Notes under the pieces: model-generated
What the model saw: the letters and a program-made list of their open reading frames with translations, nothing else
Databases searched by the model: none
What the model was told of the DNA's origin: nothing
Translations under genes and position numbers: made by a program
Shown here: positions 7,298 through 15,796 of the stretch, piece by piece
Layout: the number at the start of each line of letters is the position of its first letter
Numbering within the stretch: position 1 is the first letter of the stretch
Assembly (NCBI GenBank): GCA_910577435.1
Contig: CAJTLV010000012.1
Span: forward strand, 1 to 30,056
DNA: 30,056 bases
Direction of reading: 5' to 3'
Origin: an uncultured Christensenella sp.
GTDB lineage: Bacteria > Bacillota > Clostridia > Christensenellales > Pumilibacteraceae

Positions 7298-8290
7298 CTA
7301 CAATTTAGACCAATTCTGCGGAACCATAATGCTCTCGAAAAGCCTTACCGCATACTGATCCGACATTGTCGAAATAAAATCGCACACGCGCCGTTCCAAC
7401 GGCTCGGCGTCATATACGAATTGCATCGGCATCTCGTTCTCGTGATCGCAAAAGTACAGATAAAGATATTCGATCATCTTGATCGCCTTCTTTTCTTCCG
7501 ATTTGGCGAGAGACGACGTATAAACATTTTCGAACATATACTGCCTGAGCCGCAACATTCCGTCACTGAATTCCGGCGACTGTTCAATCGTATTTTTGCC
7601 AAAACTCGCGTATATTATATCGGAAATCATCGACGAAATTCGCTGCGAATGAGTATCGCCGAACAGTGCGACAAACTCTTTGGGTATATCGCCTGCCGAG
7701 ATGACTCCGCCGCGTATCGCGTCGTCGATATCGTGATTTATGTACGCGATTCGGTCCGAAATCGAAACGACTCTGCCTTCGAGCGTCGCGGCGACGCCGC
7801 CGCCGGTATGATTGAGTATACCGTCGCGCACCTCGAACGTCAAGTTCATCCCCGCACCGTCGTTTTCGATACGGTCGACCATTCGGAGACTTTGTTCGTT
7901 ATGTCTGAAATGCGTAAACTTATTGAGCGCACGCTCGCCGGCATGACCGTAAGGCGTATGCCCCAAATCGTGACCGAGCGCGATCGCTTCCGTAAGATCC
8001 TCGTTCAGCCGCAAGCACCGCGAGATCGTGCGCGCTATTTGGCTAACTTCGAGAGTGTGCGTCAACCGTGTACGATAGTGATCGCCTTCGGGCGACAAAA
8101 AGACCTGAGTCTTGTGTTTGAGCCTGCGGAATGCCTTTGAGTGAATGATTCTGTCGCGGTCGCGTTGGAACTCGGTACGAAACGGACAAGGGTCCAAAGA
8201 GATTTCACGCCCCTTAGAATCAATATCTTTACAAGCATACTGCGACAGATACTTGTCCTGCATTTCAAACACGACCGACTTATAATCCAT
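7298..8290 (-). CDS. dgt: dGTP triphosphohydrolase-like HD protein
   Basis: This 330-residue member of the Dgt family hydrolyses deoxynucleoside triphosphates, classically dGTP to deoxyguanosine and triphosphate. Visible motifs are FQRDRDRIIHSKAFRRLKHKTQV near the N-terminus, RTRLTHTLEVSQIART, and the HD metal site GHDLGHTPYGHAGE. They are followed by FRHNEQSLRMVDRIE and SISDRIAYINHDIDDA, all in family order. Dgt genes next to dnaG are common in Clostridia. The open frame extends 25 codons upstream, but that extension crosses a strong inverted repeat. The ATG at 8290 (or one two codons earlier) follows a GGGCGGGGA purine tract and begins MDYKSVVFEMQ, so I prefer it. Confidence 0.9.
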   Translation of the reverse strand: MDYKSVVFEMQDKYLSQYACKDIDSKGREISLDPCPFRTEFQRDRDRIIHSKAFRRLKHKTQVFLSPEGDHYRTRLTHTLEVSQIARTISRCLRLNEDLTEAIALGHDLGHTPYGHAGERALNKFTHFRHNEQSLRMVDRIENDGAGMNLTFEVRDGILNHTGGGVAATLEGRVVSISDRIAYINHDIDDAIRGGVISAGDIPKEFVALFGDTHSQRISSMISDIIYASFGKNTIEQSPEFSDGMLRLRQYMFENVYTSSLAKSEEKKAIKMIEYLYLYFCDHENEMPMQFVYDAEPLERRVCDFISTMSDQYAVRLFESIMVPQNWSKL

Positions 8291-8337
8291 ACGCATTCCC
8301 CGCCCTGCGAATAAAATATCCCAACCGAAAATACCCG

Positions 8338-8374
8338 AAAGCCGAAATACGATTTTATTTCGCATTTCGGCTTT
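8338..8374. repeat. Perfect 11-bp inverted repeat between ppdK and dgt
   Basis: AAAGCCGAAAT (8338-8348) and ATTTCGGCTTT (8364-8374) are exact inverted copies separated by 15 nt, whose ends can add two more C-G pairs. A strong RNA hairpin is expected on either strand. There is no run of T after it on the minus strand (CGGGTATTTTCGG follows). It is therefore not a standard terminator; it may be an attenuating or mRNA-stabilising structure in the 27-100 nt between ppdK and dgt. Confidence 0.8.
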
Positions 8375-8392
8375 GCGCGATATTTCATTCGA

Positions 8393-11065
8393 TCATTTTC
8401 TCGGGTTCTTTATGTTAGCCTGAGCCGCAGCGAGCCGAGCGATCGGTACGCGGTACGGCGAGCAAGACACATAATCGAGACCGATGTTGTGGCAGAACTC
8501 GATGGACGAGGGATCGCCGCCGTGTTCGCCGCAAATGCCGCAGTGCAAGCCCTTGCGCTGTCCTTTGCCGAGTTTGACAGCCATTTCCATCAGCTTACCG
8601 ACGCCTGTTGTGTCGAGACGCGCAAACGGATCGGATTCGTATATCTTATTGCTGTAATAGGAAGGCAGGAACTTACCCGCGTCGTCGCGGCTGAATCCGA
8701 ACGTCATCTGAGTGAGGTCGTTCGTGCCGAAGCAGAAGAACTCAGCCTCTTTCGCGATGTCGTCGGCAGTGAGAGCCGCGCGCGGTATTTCTATCATCGT
8801 GCCTACTTCGTATTTGAGATTTATTCCCGATGCCGCTATAACCTCGTCGGCTGTCTTTACGACAACGCTCTTGACAAACGCCATTTCTTTGACTTCGCCC
8901 GTGAGAGGGATCATAATTTCGGGAACGACTTTCCACGCGGAATGACGTTTCTGAACGGCGATAGCCGCTTTGATGACCGCTTTCGTCTGCATAACCGCGA
9001 TTTCGGGATATGTGACGGTAAGACGGCAGCCGCGATGACCCATCATCGGGTTGAACTCGTGGAGATCGGCAATTACCTGCTTGATCTGAGCAACCGTCTT
9101 TTTCTGCGCCTTAGCGAGCGCGGCAATGTCGGCCTCGTCGGTAGGAACGAATTCGTGCAGAGGCGGATCGAGGAAACGAATAGTAACGGGCTGACCTTCG
9201 AGCGCCTCCATAAGACCTTCGAAGTCCGCCTGTTGCATCGGCTCGATCTTGTCGAGCGCCGCAATGCGCTCTTCGACGGTGTCCGCGCAAATCATCTCGC
9301 GGAACGCGCCTATTCTTGACGGATCGAAGAACATATGCTCTGTACGGCAAAGACCGATACCCTGCGCACCGAACGCCGCAGCCTGCTTTGCGTCATTGGG
9401 CGTGTCGGCATTGGTTCTTACGCCGATAGCTTTATATTTATCGGCGAGATCCATAATCCTGCCGAAGTAACCGGAATTGGGATCTGCGGGAACGGTGGGG
9501 ATAAGGCAGTCGTAGATATTACCGGTCGAGCCGTCGAGCGAAATGCCGTCACCCTCTTTATATACTTTTCCGCCGAGCGTAAACCGTTTGTTTTCCTCGT
9601 CCATTTTGATGTCGCCGCAACCGGAAACACAGCAAGTACCCATACCGCGCGCAACAACAGCCGCGTGCGACGTCTGACCGCCGCGAACGGTAAGAATGCC
9701 CTGCGCAAACTTCATACCTTCTATGTCTTCGGGACTTGTTTCGAGGCGAACGAGAACGACTTTATTACCTTTCTTGCCCTCGATGACAGCATCTTCAGCC
9801 GTGAATACGATGGAGCCCGCTGCGGCGCCGGGAGATGCCGCGATGCCTTTGCCGACCACATTGTTCTTGTCGGCGGCTTTGAGCGCATTCGGGTCGAACT
9901 GCGGATGCAGGAGCATATCAAGCGACTTAGCGTCGATCTGCATAAGCGCTTCTTTTTCGGTGATCATTTTCTCGTCGATGAGGTCGCAAGCGATCTTGAT
10001 CGCGGCGGCGGCGGTGCGCTTGCCGTTACGGGTTTGAAGCATAAACAGCTTGCCCTTTTCGATCGTGAACTCCATATCCTGCATATCGCGATAATGGTTT
10101 TCGAGCGTGTTGCAGACATCGAGGAATTGTTTGTAAACGTCGGGAAGGACCTTTGCCATTTCCGCAATGGGCATCGGCGTGCGAACGCCAGCAACGACGT
10201 CCTCGCCTTGCGCGTTCATAAGGAACTCGCCCATAAGACCCTTTTCGCCTGTGGCGGGGTTGCGCGTGAACGCAACGCCCGTACCGCAATCGTCGCCCAT
10301 ATTGCCAAACGCCATCATCTGCACGTTGACCGCCGTTCCCCACGAATACGGAATGTCGTGGTCCATACGGTAGATGTTTGCGCGAGGGTTGTCCCACGAA
10401 CGGAAAACGGCTTTTATAGCCTCGAAGAGCTGTTCCTTCGGATCGTCGGGGAAGTCCTTGCCAAGCTGATTTTTGTATTCGGCTTTGAACTGGTAAGCGA
10501 GAGATTTGAGATCGTCGGCGGTGAGGTCTACGTCGAACTCAACGCCCTTTTCTTCTTTCATCTTGTCGATGAGTTTTTCGAAATACTTCTTGCCGACTTC
10601 CATAACAACGTCGGAGAACATCTGTATGAAACGGCGGTAACAGTCCCACGCCCAGCGGGGATTGCCCGATTTTGCGGCTATGGTGTTGACAACCGTCTCG
10701 TTGAGACCGAGATTAAGAATGGTATCCATCATACCCGGCATTGACGCGCGCGCACCGGAACGGACGGAAACGAGCAGCGGATTCTCTTTGTCGCCGAACT
10801 TCTTTCCGCAGATCTTCTCCATCTTATCGATGTATTCCATTATCTCTTTTTGAATATCGTCGTTAATCCTGCGACCGTCCTCATAGTACTGAGTGCAGGC
10901 TTCCGTCGAAATCGTAAAGCCCTGCGGTACGGGAAGTCCGATGTTGGTCATCTCGGCAAGGTTTGCGCCTTTGCCGCCGAGAAGCTCGCGCATTCCCGCG
11001 TTACCTTCGGTAAACAGATAGCAAAATTTCTTTGCCGTTGCCGTTTTATCGGTCTTTTTTGCCAT
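8393..11065 (-). CDS. ppdK: Pyruvate, phosphate dikinase
   Basis: PPDK interconverts pyruvate, ATP and phosphate with PEP, AMP and pyrophosphate, a common step of pyrophosphate-linked glycolysis in anaerobes. The 890-residue length is normal. The N-terminal ATP-grasp domain begins with GGKGANLAEMTNIGLPVPQGF (31-51). The central swivelling domain carries the phosphorylated histidine in GGQTSHAAVVARGMG (H467), with T465, the site targeted by the PPDK regulatory kinase in other organisms. The C-terminal PEP/pyruvate barrel has FFCFGTNDLTQMTFGFSRDD and the catalytic-cysteine loop GLHCGICGEHGGDP. AAGGAG sits 8 nt before the ATG. It has its own likely promoter and no other gene in its transcript upstream; dgt starts about 100 nt downstream. 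Confidence 0.98.
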   Translation of the reverse strand: MAKKTDKTATAKKFCYLFTEGNAGMRELLGGKGANLAEMTNIGLPVPQGFTISTEACTQYYEDGRRINDDIQKEIMEYIDKMEKICGKKFGDKENPLLVSVRSGARASMPGMMDTILNLGLNETVVNTIAAKSGNPRWAWDCYRRFIQMFSDVVMEVGKKYFEKLIDKMKEEKGVEFDVDLTADDLKSLAYQFKAEYKNQLGKDFPDDPKEQLFEAIKAVFRSWDNPRANIYRMDHDIPYSWGTAVNVQMMAFGNMGDDCGTGVAFTRNPATGEKGLMGEFLMNAQGEDVVAGVRTPMPIAEMAKVLPDVYKQFLDVCNTLENHYRDMQDMEFTIEKGKLFMLQTRNGKRTAAAAIKIACDLIDEKMITEKEALMQIDAKSLDMLLHPQFDPNALKAADKNNVVGKGIAASPGAAAGSIVFTAEDAVIEGKKGNKVVLVRLETSPEDIEGMKFAQGILTVRGGQTSHAAVVARGMGTCCVSGCGDIKMDEENKRFTLGGKVYKEGDGISLDGSTGNIYDCLIPTVPADPNSGYFGRIMDLADKYKAIGVRTNADTPNDAKQAAAFGAQGIGLCRTEHMFFDPSRIGAFREMICADTVEERIAALDKIEPMQQADFEGLMEALEGQPVTIRFLDPPLHEFVPTDEADIAALAKAQKKTVAQIKQVIADLHEFNPMMGHRGCRLTVTYPEIAVMQTKAVIKAAIAVQKRHSAWKVVPEIMIPLTGEVKEMAFVKSVVVKTADEVIAASGINLKYEVGTMIEIPRAALTADDIAKEAEFFCFGTNDLTQMTFGFSRDDAGKFLPSYYSNKIYESDPFARLDTTGVGKLMEMAVKLGKGQRKGLHCGICGEHGGDPSSIEFCHNIGLDYVSCSPYRVPIARLAAAQANIKNPRK

Positions 11066-11102
11066 TTTTCAATCTCCTTAAATGTATGTTTTGTCACCGA
11101 GT

Positions 11103-11131
11103 ATTTTATCATATATATTGAAAAAACACAA
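11103..11131 (-). promoter_or_regulatory. Probable SigA promoter of ppdK
   Basis: The minus strand reads TTGTGT (11126-11131), 17 nt, TAAAAT (11103-11108). A start near 11096 would give a short leader containing the AAGGAG ribosome binding site of ppdK. The -35 box is weak and the -10 box is good. Confidence 0.6.
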
Positions 11132-11203
11132 GCGATTTACTCTTATTTTATAATTTTGTCGATATTTCCGCCTTTTTGTGCGTACGGCGGAGAATGCAAT
11201 GAG

Positions 11204-11839
11204 TCAGTCGGCATACAAGTCGATCGAATCCAAACTTTTAAGTCCGCTGTCGAAGTTTTTTTCGAACTCGACGCACACGTATTTGAGCGCGCGCCGCGCA
11301 AGATCGCTCGACTGTCTCGCTTCGTATCCCGTTCTTTGCGCATAACCCAGCAGACTCAACTGCGTAGTCGGATTTTCCGTATATGTATATTCTCTGTAAA
11401 ATCCCGTTGCCCGCAATAGGTGCAGCATATACACCGTAGCGGTATAGTACGCATCGCCGCAACCGCCGAGTGCCTTAATGAATTTAAGAAACTCGACGAA
11501 TATATCTGTGTGCGGCTCGTCGTCGCCTATCGCCGCCGCAGTTGCCTCTGCCGCCACAGACGCTGCCGTAAACGTTTTCAGATCGGCGCACAAACCAAAA
11601 CCGTCGGCAATGAGCATCGGATCGACAGGCGTCATAAAACTGCCGCGATTGCAAACGAGCCGAGTCTGAAACACCGAAAACGCCTGCGCGAACGGTTTCA
11701 GCTTTGCCTTAGGTTTTTTTACGCCGCGCAAATGCACGGTCACCAAACCGTTTTCTGCGGTAAGCACCTTAGCAATCCTGTCGTTATCGCGGTAATCGCT
11801 TATTTTAAGCACCACACAGTTATCGGTAAAATCACGCAT
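11204..11839 (-). CDS. recO: DNA repair protein RecO (lacking the zinc-finger segment)
   Basis: RecO loads RecA onto SSB-coated DNA in the RecFOR pathway. The N-terminal OB-fold is clear: CVVLKISDYRDNDRIAKVLTAENGLVTVHLRGVKKPKAKL (residues 8-47). At 211 residues it is about 30-40 shorter than usual. The cysteine-rich zinc-finger insert normally found between the helical core and the C-terminus is absent; the chain goes from LLGYAQRTG to the C-terminal FEKNFDSGLKSLDSIDLY. Some RecO proteins are known without these cysteines, so I treat it as functional. It follows yqzL after 21 nt, the conserved era-yqzL-recO order. Confidence 0.88.
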   Translation of the reverse strand: MRDFTDNCVVLKISDYRDNDRIAKVLTAENGLVTVHLRGVKKPKAKLKPFAQAFSVFQTRLVCNRGSFMTPVDPMLIADGFGLCADLKTFTAASVAAEATAAAIGDDEPHTDIFVEFLKFIKALGGCGDAYYTATVYMLHLLRATGFYREYTYTENPTTQLSLLGYAQRTGYEARQSSDLARRALKYVCVEFEKNFDSGLKSLDSIDLYAD

Positions 11840-11860
11840 ACCAGCGCTCTCCCTACGGAG

Positions 11861-11980
11861 TTATAGATTGGAACCGCCGTCTTTCGGAGCGTTCTCTTTT
11901 GCGCGAACGTACATAGAATAATACTTCGGCTCGCCCGTACTGCAAAACAGTTCCCATAAAAGTTTTTCGTCTTTATTCAT
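11861..11980 (-). CDS. yqzL: YqzL-like small protein
   Basis: A 39-codon frame lies between era and recO. It starts ATG at 11978-11980 and ends TAA at 11861-11863, encoding MNKDEKLLWELFCSTGEPKY followed by YSMYVRAKENAPKDGGSNL. The core 'W-E-L-F-x-x-T-G-x-x-x-x-Y' and its position directly before recO match the YqzL family, seen in Bacillus and Clostridia and of unknown function. The ribosome binding site is weak. The frame falls below usual ORF-length cut-offs. Its conserved position is the main support. Confidence 0.78.
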   Translation of the reverse strand: MNKDEKLLWELFCSTGEPKYYSMYVRAKENAPKDGGSNL

Positions 11981-12028
11981 ATTTTCAGTATGCCGCGCCG
12001 CACACCGATTAATACGCCGAAACGAATT

Positions 12029-13363
12029 TTAATATCCGATGTCGTGAAGAATATTTTGTTTGTCTCGCCAACCCGTTCTGACCTTTACGAACAATTCGAG
12101 ATATACTTTGTCGCCGGTCAGCTGTTCTATATCGCGCCGCGCGGACTGACCTATTTTTTTAATCATTGCGCCGCCGTCGCCTATAACAATTTGCTTGTGC
12201 GATTTTTTGTCTACGATGACGTCCGCAGTGATATGCACGGGCGAGCCGCCCTCGTCCACTTTCGTAACGGCAACGCCGACGCCGTGAGGTATTTCGTCCT
12301 GTAAAAACAGCAACGCTTTTTCGCGTACTATTTCGCCTATTATGAACTTGACCGGTCGGTCGGTGTATTCGTCATCGGGAAACAAAAACCCGCCGCTCGC
12401 GCATTCCGCTTTTAGCGCATTTTTCAAAATGTCTATATTCTGTCCCGTTTTGCAACTTGTCGGGATAACGTCCTTGATCGACCGTCCCTCTTTTCGCGAC
12501 ATATACGGATTGAGTTTTTCAAGAATCGGATAAATCGCGTCGTAGCCTTTAAGATCGACTTTATTGAGTACTACATACAACGGCGCACGGTAACCGAGGC
12601 GCTCCTCTATAAGTTTTTCGTCATCGGCAGTTATACCCTTCGTGCAGTCGAGTACGATTATAACGACGTCCGCATCGCCGCCGAGCGAGCTTTTTATGCT
12701 CTTGTCCATATGCTCGTCGAGCTTTGTGCGCGGTCTAAACATTCCCGGCGTGTCTAAGAATACAATCTGCTTATTCCCCTCCGTACATATACCGGTAATA
12801 CGGTCGCGCGTCGTCTGCGGCTTGGGAGACACTATCGATACCTTTTCGCCTACTATGGCGTTTACGAGCGACGATTTACCGGCGTTCGGTCTCCCGATGA
12901 CCGCCGCCACTACCGACATATCCTCCGCGCCCAATACGCGTTCTTCGATTTCGCGCATTGATTTCTTATCTTCGTCGGTCATATGGTCATAGCCCAAAAG
13001 ATGCAAAAGACCGTGTACGAATAAATAATTGACCTCGCGCTCGCCAGTGCCGAACTCCTCCGCTTGCCTAGCCGCCGCATCCGTATTTATAGCTATATCG
13101 CCGAGAACGACAGCCTTTTGCAATGTATCGTAGTCGTTCGGGTAATTTTTTTGACTGAATTCTTCAATCTTCTCGAGCGCCGGATAACTGAGCACGTCCG
13201 TCGTCTTGTCTATACCGCGAGTGTCACGGTTGAGAACGCGCATTTCTTCGTCGTTTATGACCGATATATCGACGGAAACGTCGCCTTTAAGTCCCAGAAT
13301 ATCGTAAACTATGCCCGCAAACCTGTTAAAGCCGCCGAGTACGTCGCCTGTGAGCTTAAACAT
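12029..13363 (-). CDS. ybeY-era: Fused YbeY endoribonuclease - Era GTPase
   Basis: One uninterrupted 444-residue frame joins two ribosome-biogenesis proteins that are normally separate. Residues 1-~145 are YbeY, a metal-dependent rRNA-processing nuclease with the zinc motif HGLLHLLGYDH (117-127). From about 149 the chain is Era, the 30S-assembly GTPase: G1 GRPNAGKSS, G2 region KPQTTRDR, G3 DTPG, G4 NKVD, and a C-terminal KH domain with GDGGAMIKKIGQSARRDIE that binds the 16S rRNA 3' end. At the junction (12917-12919) Met149 is preceded by GGAGG only 2 nt away, so free Era from internal initiation is conceivable but the spacing is poor. The start at 13363 has GGAG 8 nt upstream; an ATG two codons earlier is too close to it. 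Overlaps the pgpH stop. Confidence 0.92.
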   Translation of the reverse strand: MFKLTGDVLGGFNRFAGIVYDILGLKGDVSVDISVINDEEMRVLNRDTRGIDKTTDVLSYPALEKIEEFSQKNYPNDYDTLQKAVVLGDIAINTDAAARQAEEFGTGEREVNYLFVHGLLHLLGYDHMTDEDKKSMREIEERVLGAEDMSVVAAVIGRPNAGKSSLVNAIVGEKVSIVSPKPQTTRDRITGICTEGNKQIVFLDTPGMFRPRTKLDEHMDKSIKSSLGGDADVVIIVLDCTKGITADDEKLIEERLGYRAPLYVVLNKVDLKGYDAIYPILEKLNPYMSRKEGRSIKDVIPTSCKTGQNIDILKNALKAECASGGFLFPDDEYTDRPVKFIIGEIVREKALLFLQDEIPHGVGVAVTKVDEGGSPVHITADVIVDKKSHKQIVIGDGGAMIKKIGQSARRDIEQLTGDKVYLELFVKVRTGWRDKQNILHDIGY

Positions 13364-14834
13364 GGGCATTGCTCCTCTCGCCGCGAGCGGCGTTGTTATA
13401 CTTGATGCGTTTGTGGAAAAGTCCGCCGTATGCGCCGACTATCGCAAGCCGTACTTCGTTGAGATCGCGCATAGTTATATCGCAATTGTCAAACTGTCCG
13501 TATTTGAGACGCTCGTCTATCATTGCTTTGAGCAATTTGTCCACCTTCTCGCCGTCGGGGTTGTCCATAGCGCGAATAGCGGCTTCGGCGGAATCGCAAA
13601 TCATAATTATCGCGCCCATCTTGCCGGTAGGCGTTTCTCCGTGATAGCGGTATTCTTCTACGTCGACTGCACTGTCGGTTAGCGACTTCGCCCTGTTATA
13701 AAAATACGTTATTGGGAGTGTGCCGTGATGCTGAATGGTTATACGCGCCACCTCTTCCGGAATGCGGTACTGTCTGCAAATATCGTATCCGTCGGTCGTA
13801 TGCCTTCTGATAATTTCAGCCGATACTTCCGGAAGAAGATCGTCGTGAGGGTTGTCGCCGCCCTGATTTTCCGTGAAATACATAACGTTATTCAGCTTGC
13901 CTACGTCGTGATAGTATGCGCAGGCACGCGCAAAATACGGGTCTTCGCCGATCGCATTGGCGCAAATCTCGGCAAGATTGGCGACAGTCAAACAGTGATT
14001 GAACGTACCAGGCGCTTCTTTGCTCAACCTGCGAATGAGCGGGGCTTTGTGGTTAGTCAGTTCGACAAGTTTGAAATCGGTAGTGATATTGAATATGTTT
14101 TCTACGAGCGGTACGATGACGCCTGTCAACAGCATTTGCCCCGCCGCCGCGATCCCGATGTATTTAATACAGAGATTAAACTCGTCGAAACCGAGAGTAT
14201 ATACCGTCAAGAGTACAAAATAACCGAGTATCATTACCGCACCCGTCAAAAACGCGCGGACTATCGAGCTGAAACGGGTCATAGACGTTTGAAAAGAATA
14301 CGACGCTACCGCACCCGAAATTACGCCGACCGCAATCGTCAACACGATCGCGACGTAGTTTTCGACGGCAAGAGTGTTGAGCAATACGTTAGACGATATT
14401 AGACAGGCAAAGACATTGAGAACAAAAGCGTCGCGCTTTTTCGAGAACGGGAATGCGAGCAATGCGGTGAGCGATACGAACATTAAATACGGACTTGCGT
14501 ATGCAAGAAAAATATTCGCAGTCACAACGATCGTGAACACCGTCAGTATGGCAGCAGGCTCTTTGATGTTGAATAACAGTTCTCGCCTCGAAAATACCAA
14601 GTACATATACAGCGTACTCAAAAGCACGAGAATGATAAAAGCGAGAAGCAACAGTTCTTCCGCCTTTTTCATATCTATAATACCGCCGTGTACCGCCAAA
14701 AAGTGAACGCGCAGAATAAGCGATATGTAAATAACCGCAAAAATTATCGCCATAATGCCGGCAAGCCATAAGTATGCGCTTAAAGGCGGTTTGTTCCCGA
14801 CTTTGTTATTCGGTTTTTCCACCGGGTTTTCCAT
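13356..14834 (-). CDS. pgpH: PgpH-type 7TM-HD phosphohydrolase without ectodomain
   Basis: The C-terminal cytoplasmic HD domain matches PgpH/YqfF c-di-AMP phosphodiesterases: LSKEAPGTFNHCLTVANLAE (270-289), the HD pair H309-D310 in ACAYYHDVGKL, NPHDDL, IIRRHTTDGY and QHHGT (369-372). It hydrolyses c-di-AMP in characterised relatives. About seven membrane segments cover residues 20-245. Typical members are about 700 residues and carry a roughly 250-residue extracytoplasmic 7TMR-HDED domain between TM1 and TM2. Here TM1 (20-42) is followed by a loop of about 15 residues and then TM2 (57-80), so the ectodomain is missing and the protein has 492 residues. AAGGAG precedes the ATG; the start overlaps phoH and the end overlaps ybeY-era. 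Confidence 0.9.
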   Translation of the reverse strand: MENPVEKPNNKVGNKPPLSAYLWLAGIMAIIFAVIYISLILRVHFLAVHGGIIDMKKAEELLLLAFIILVLLSTLYMYLVFSRRELLFNIKEPAAILTVFTIVVTANIFLAYASPYLMFVSLTALLAFPFSKKRDAFVLNVFACLISSNVLLNTLAVENYVAIVLTIAVGVISGAVASYSFQTSMTRFSSIVRAFLTGAVMILGYFVLLTVYTLGFDEFNLCIKYIGIAAAGQMLLTGVIVPLVENIFNITTDFKLVELTNHKAPLIRRLSKEAPGTFNHCLTVANLAEICANAIGEDPYFARACAYYHDVGKLNNVMYFTENQGGDNPHDDLLPEVSAEIIRRHTTDGYDICRQYRIPEEVARITIQHHGTLPITYFYNRAKSLTDSAVDVEEYRYHGETPTGKMGAIIMICDSAEAAIRAMDNPDGEKVDKLLKAMIDERLKYGQFDNCDITMRDLNEVRLAIVGAYGGLFHKRIKYNNAARGERSNAHV

Positions 14835-15777
14835 AGTTTCTCCTTTGCGAATTCTGTTGAGCGTAATCCGAATACGCTTTAACTATCCTCTGCACAAGAT
14901 CGTGTCGCACCACATCGATATCGTTCAAATGCACAAATTCCACCGACTTGACTCCGCCGAGCACTTTCTCCGCCTCGACAAGTCCGGACGCTCCGTCCTT
15001 CAAATCGATTTGGGTCACATCGCCGGTCACTATCGCCCTACTGCCCTCTCCGAACCGAGTCAAGAACATTTTCATCTGTTCGGGCGTAGTGTTCTGCGCC
15101 TCGTCTAGAATGATGAAAGCGCGTGTCAGCGTTCGTCCGCGCATATACGCGAGCGGAGCGACCTCTACAGTGCCGCGTTCTATGAGACGCGTATAGTCCG
15201 CGCCGAACATTTCGCCTAGCGCATCATACAGCGGACGCAGATACGGATCGATTTTCATTTGCAGATCACCGGGCAAAAAACCGAGTTTCTCGCCCGCCTC
15301 TATCGCGGGACGCGTCAACACGATCCTATCGACCAAACCGCGCTTTACGGCAGCAGCCGCCATCGCGACGGCGAGATATGTCTTTCCCGTTCCCGCAGGG
15401 CCTATCGCAAAAGTCAATAGATTATTATTCACTGCATCGACAAACCGCTTTTGCCGAACAGTCTTCGCGAAAATTTTCTGACCGCGCGCATTCACCGCCA
15501 CGACCGTAGACGTTATATCGTCCACCCCGTCAGGGTCACTGCACAAAATATCGTAATAGCGCTTTACGCAGGCGGGATCGATGCTTTCGCCGCGACGCAC
15601 CGCTTCGGACAGCTTGTCCAACAGCAGCCCCGCAAGCTCGGTGTTCCCGCCGGAAATCTCTATGCTGTCGCCCGTTACACGCACGGACACCGAACACAGC
15701 GTCTCCAACTCTTTAAGATTTGCGTCGAATGCGCCGAACACGGCGCGAAGCTCGTCATTGTGGAACACTTTTTTCAA
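14806..15777 (-). CDS. phoH: PhoH family ATPase
   Basis: This cytoplasmic P-loop ATPase has 323 residues. Walker A is GPAGTGKT (126-133), then VLTRPAIEAGEKLGFLPGD, Walker B in FIILDEAQNTT, and the sensor VTGDVTQIDL, all in the order of the PhoH/YbeZ family. PhoH proteins are linked genetically and physically with YbeY in rRNA maturation; the present gene is two genes upstream of the YbeY fusion. The start appears to be a TTG (15775-15777) with GAGG 6 nt upstream, because no ATG or GTG fits the family N-terminus. It begins 19 nt after the yqfD stop. Confidence 0.94.
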   Translation of the reverse strand: MKKVFHNDELRAVFGAFDANLKELETLCSVSVRVTGDSIEISGGNTELAGLLLDKLSEAVRRGESIDPACVKRYYDILCSDPDGVDDITSTVVAVNARGQKIFAKTVRQKRFVDAVNNNLLTFAIGPAGTGKTYLAVAMAAAAVKRGLVDRIVLTRPAIEAGEKLGFLPGDLQMKIDPYLRPLYDALGEMFGADYTRLIERGTVEVAPLAYMRGRTLTRAFIILDEAQNTTPEQMKMFLTRFGEGSRAIVTGDVTQIDLKDGASGLVEAEKVLGGVKSVEFVHLNDIDVVRHDLVQRIVKAYSDYAQQNSQRRNYGKPGGKTE

Positions 15778-15796
15778 AAACTGCCTCGAAATGAAT

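Noticed and set aside
9335..10744. 469-codon plus-strand frame opposite ppdK
   Set aside because: No ribosome binding site or recognisable protein; it mirrors the codon pattern of ppdK, a clear gene on the other strand. The same reasoning applies to the other long antisense frames, such as 15875-16651 opposite yqfD.
11167..11191. TCCGCC/GGCGGA hairpin after recO as a terminator
   Set aside because: Six-bp stem with a 13-nt loop and no T-tract on the minus strand.
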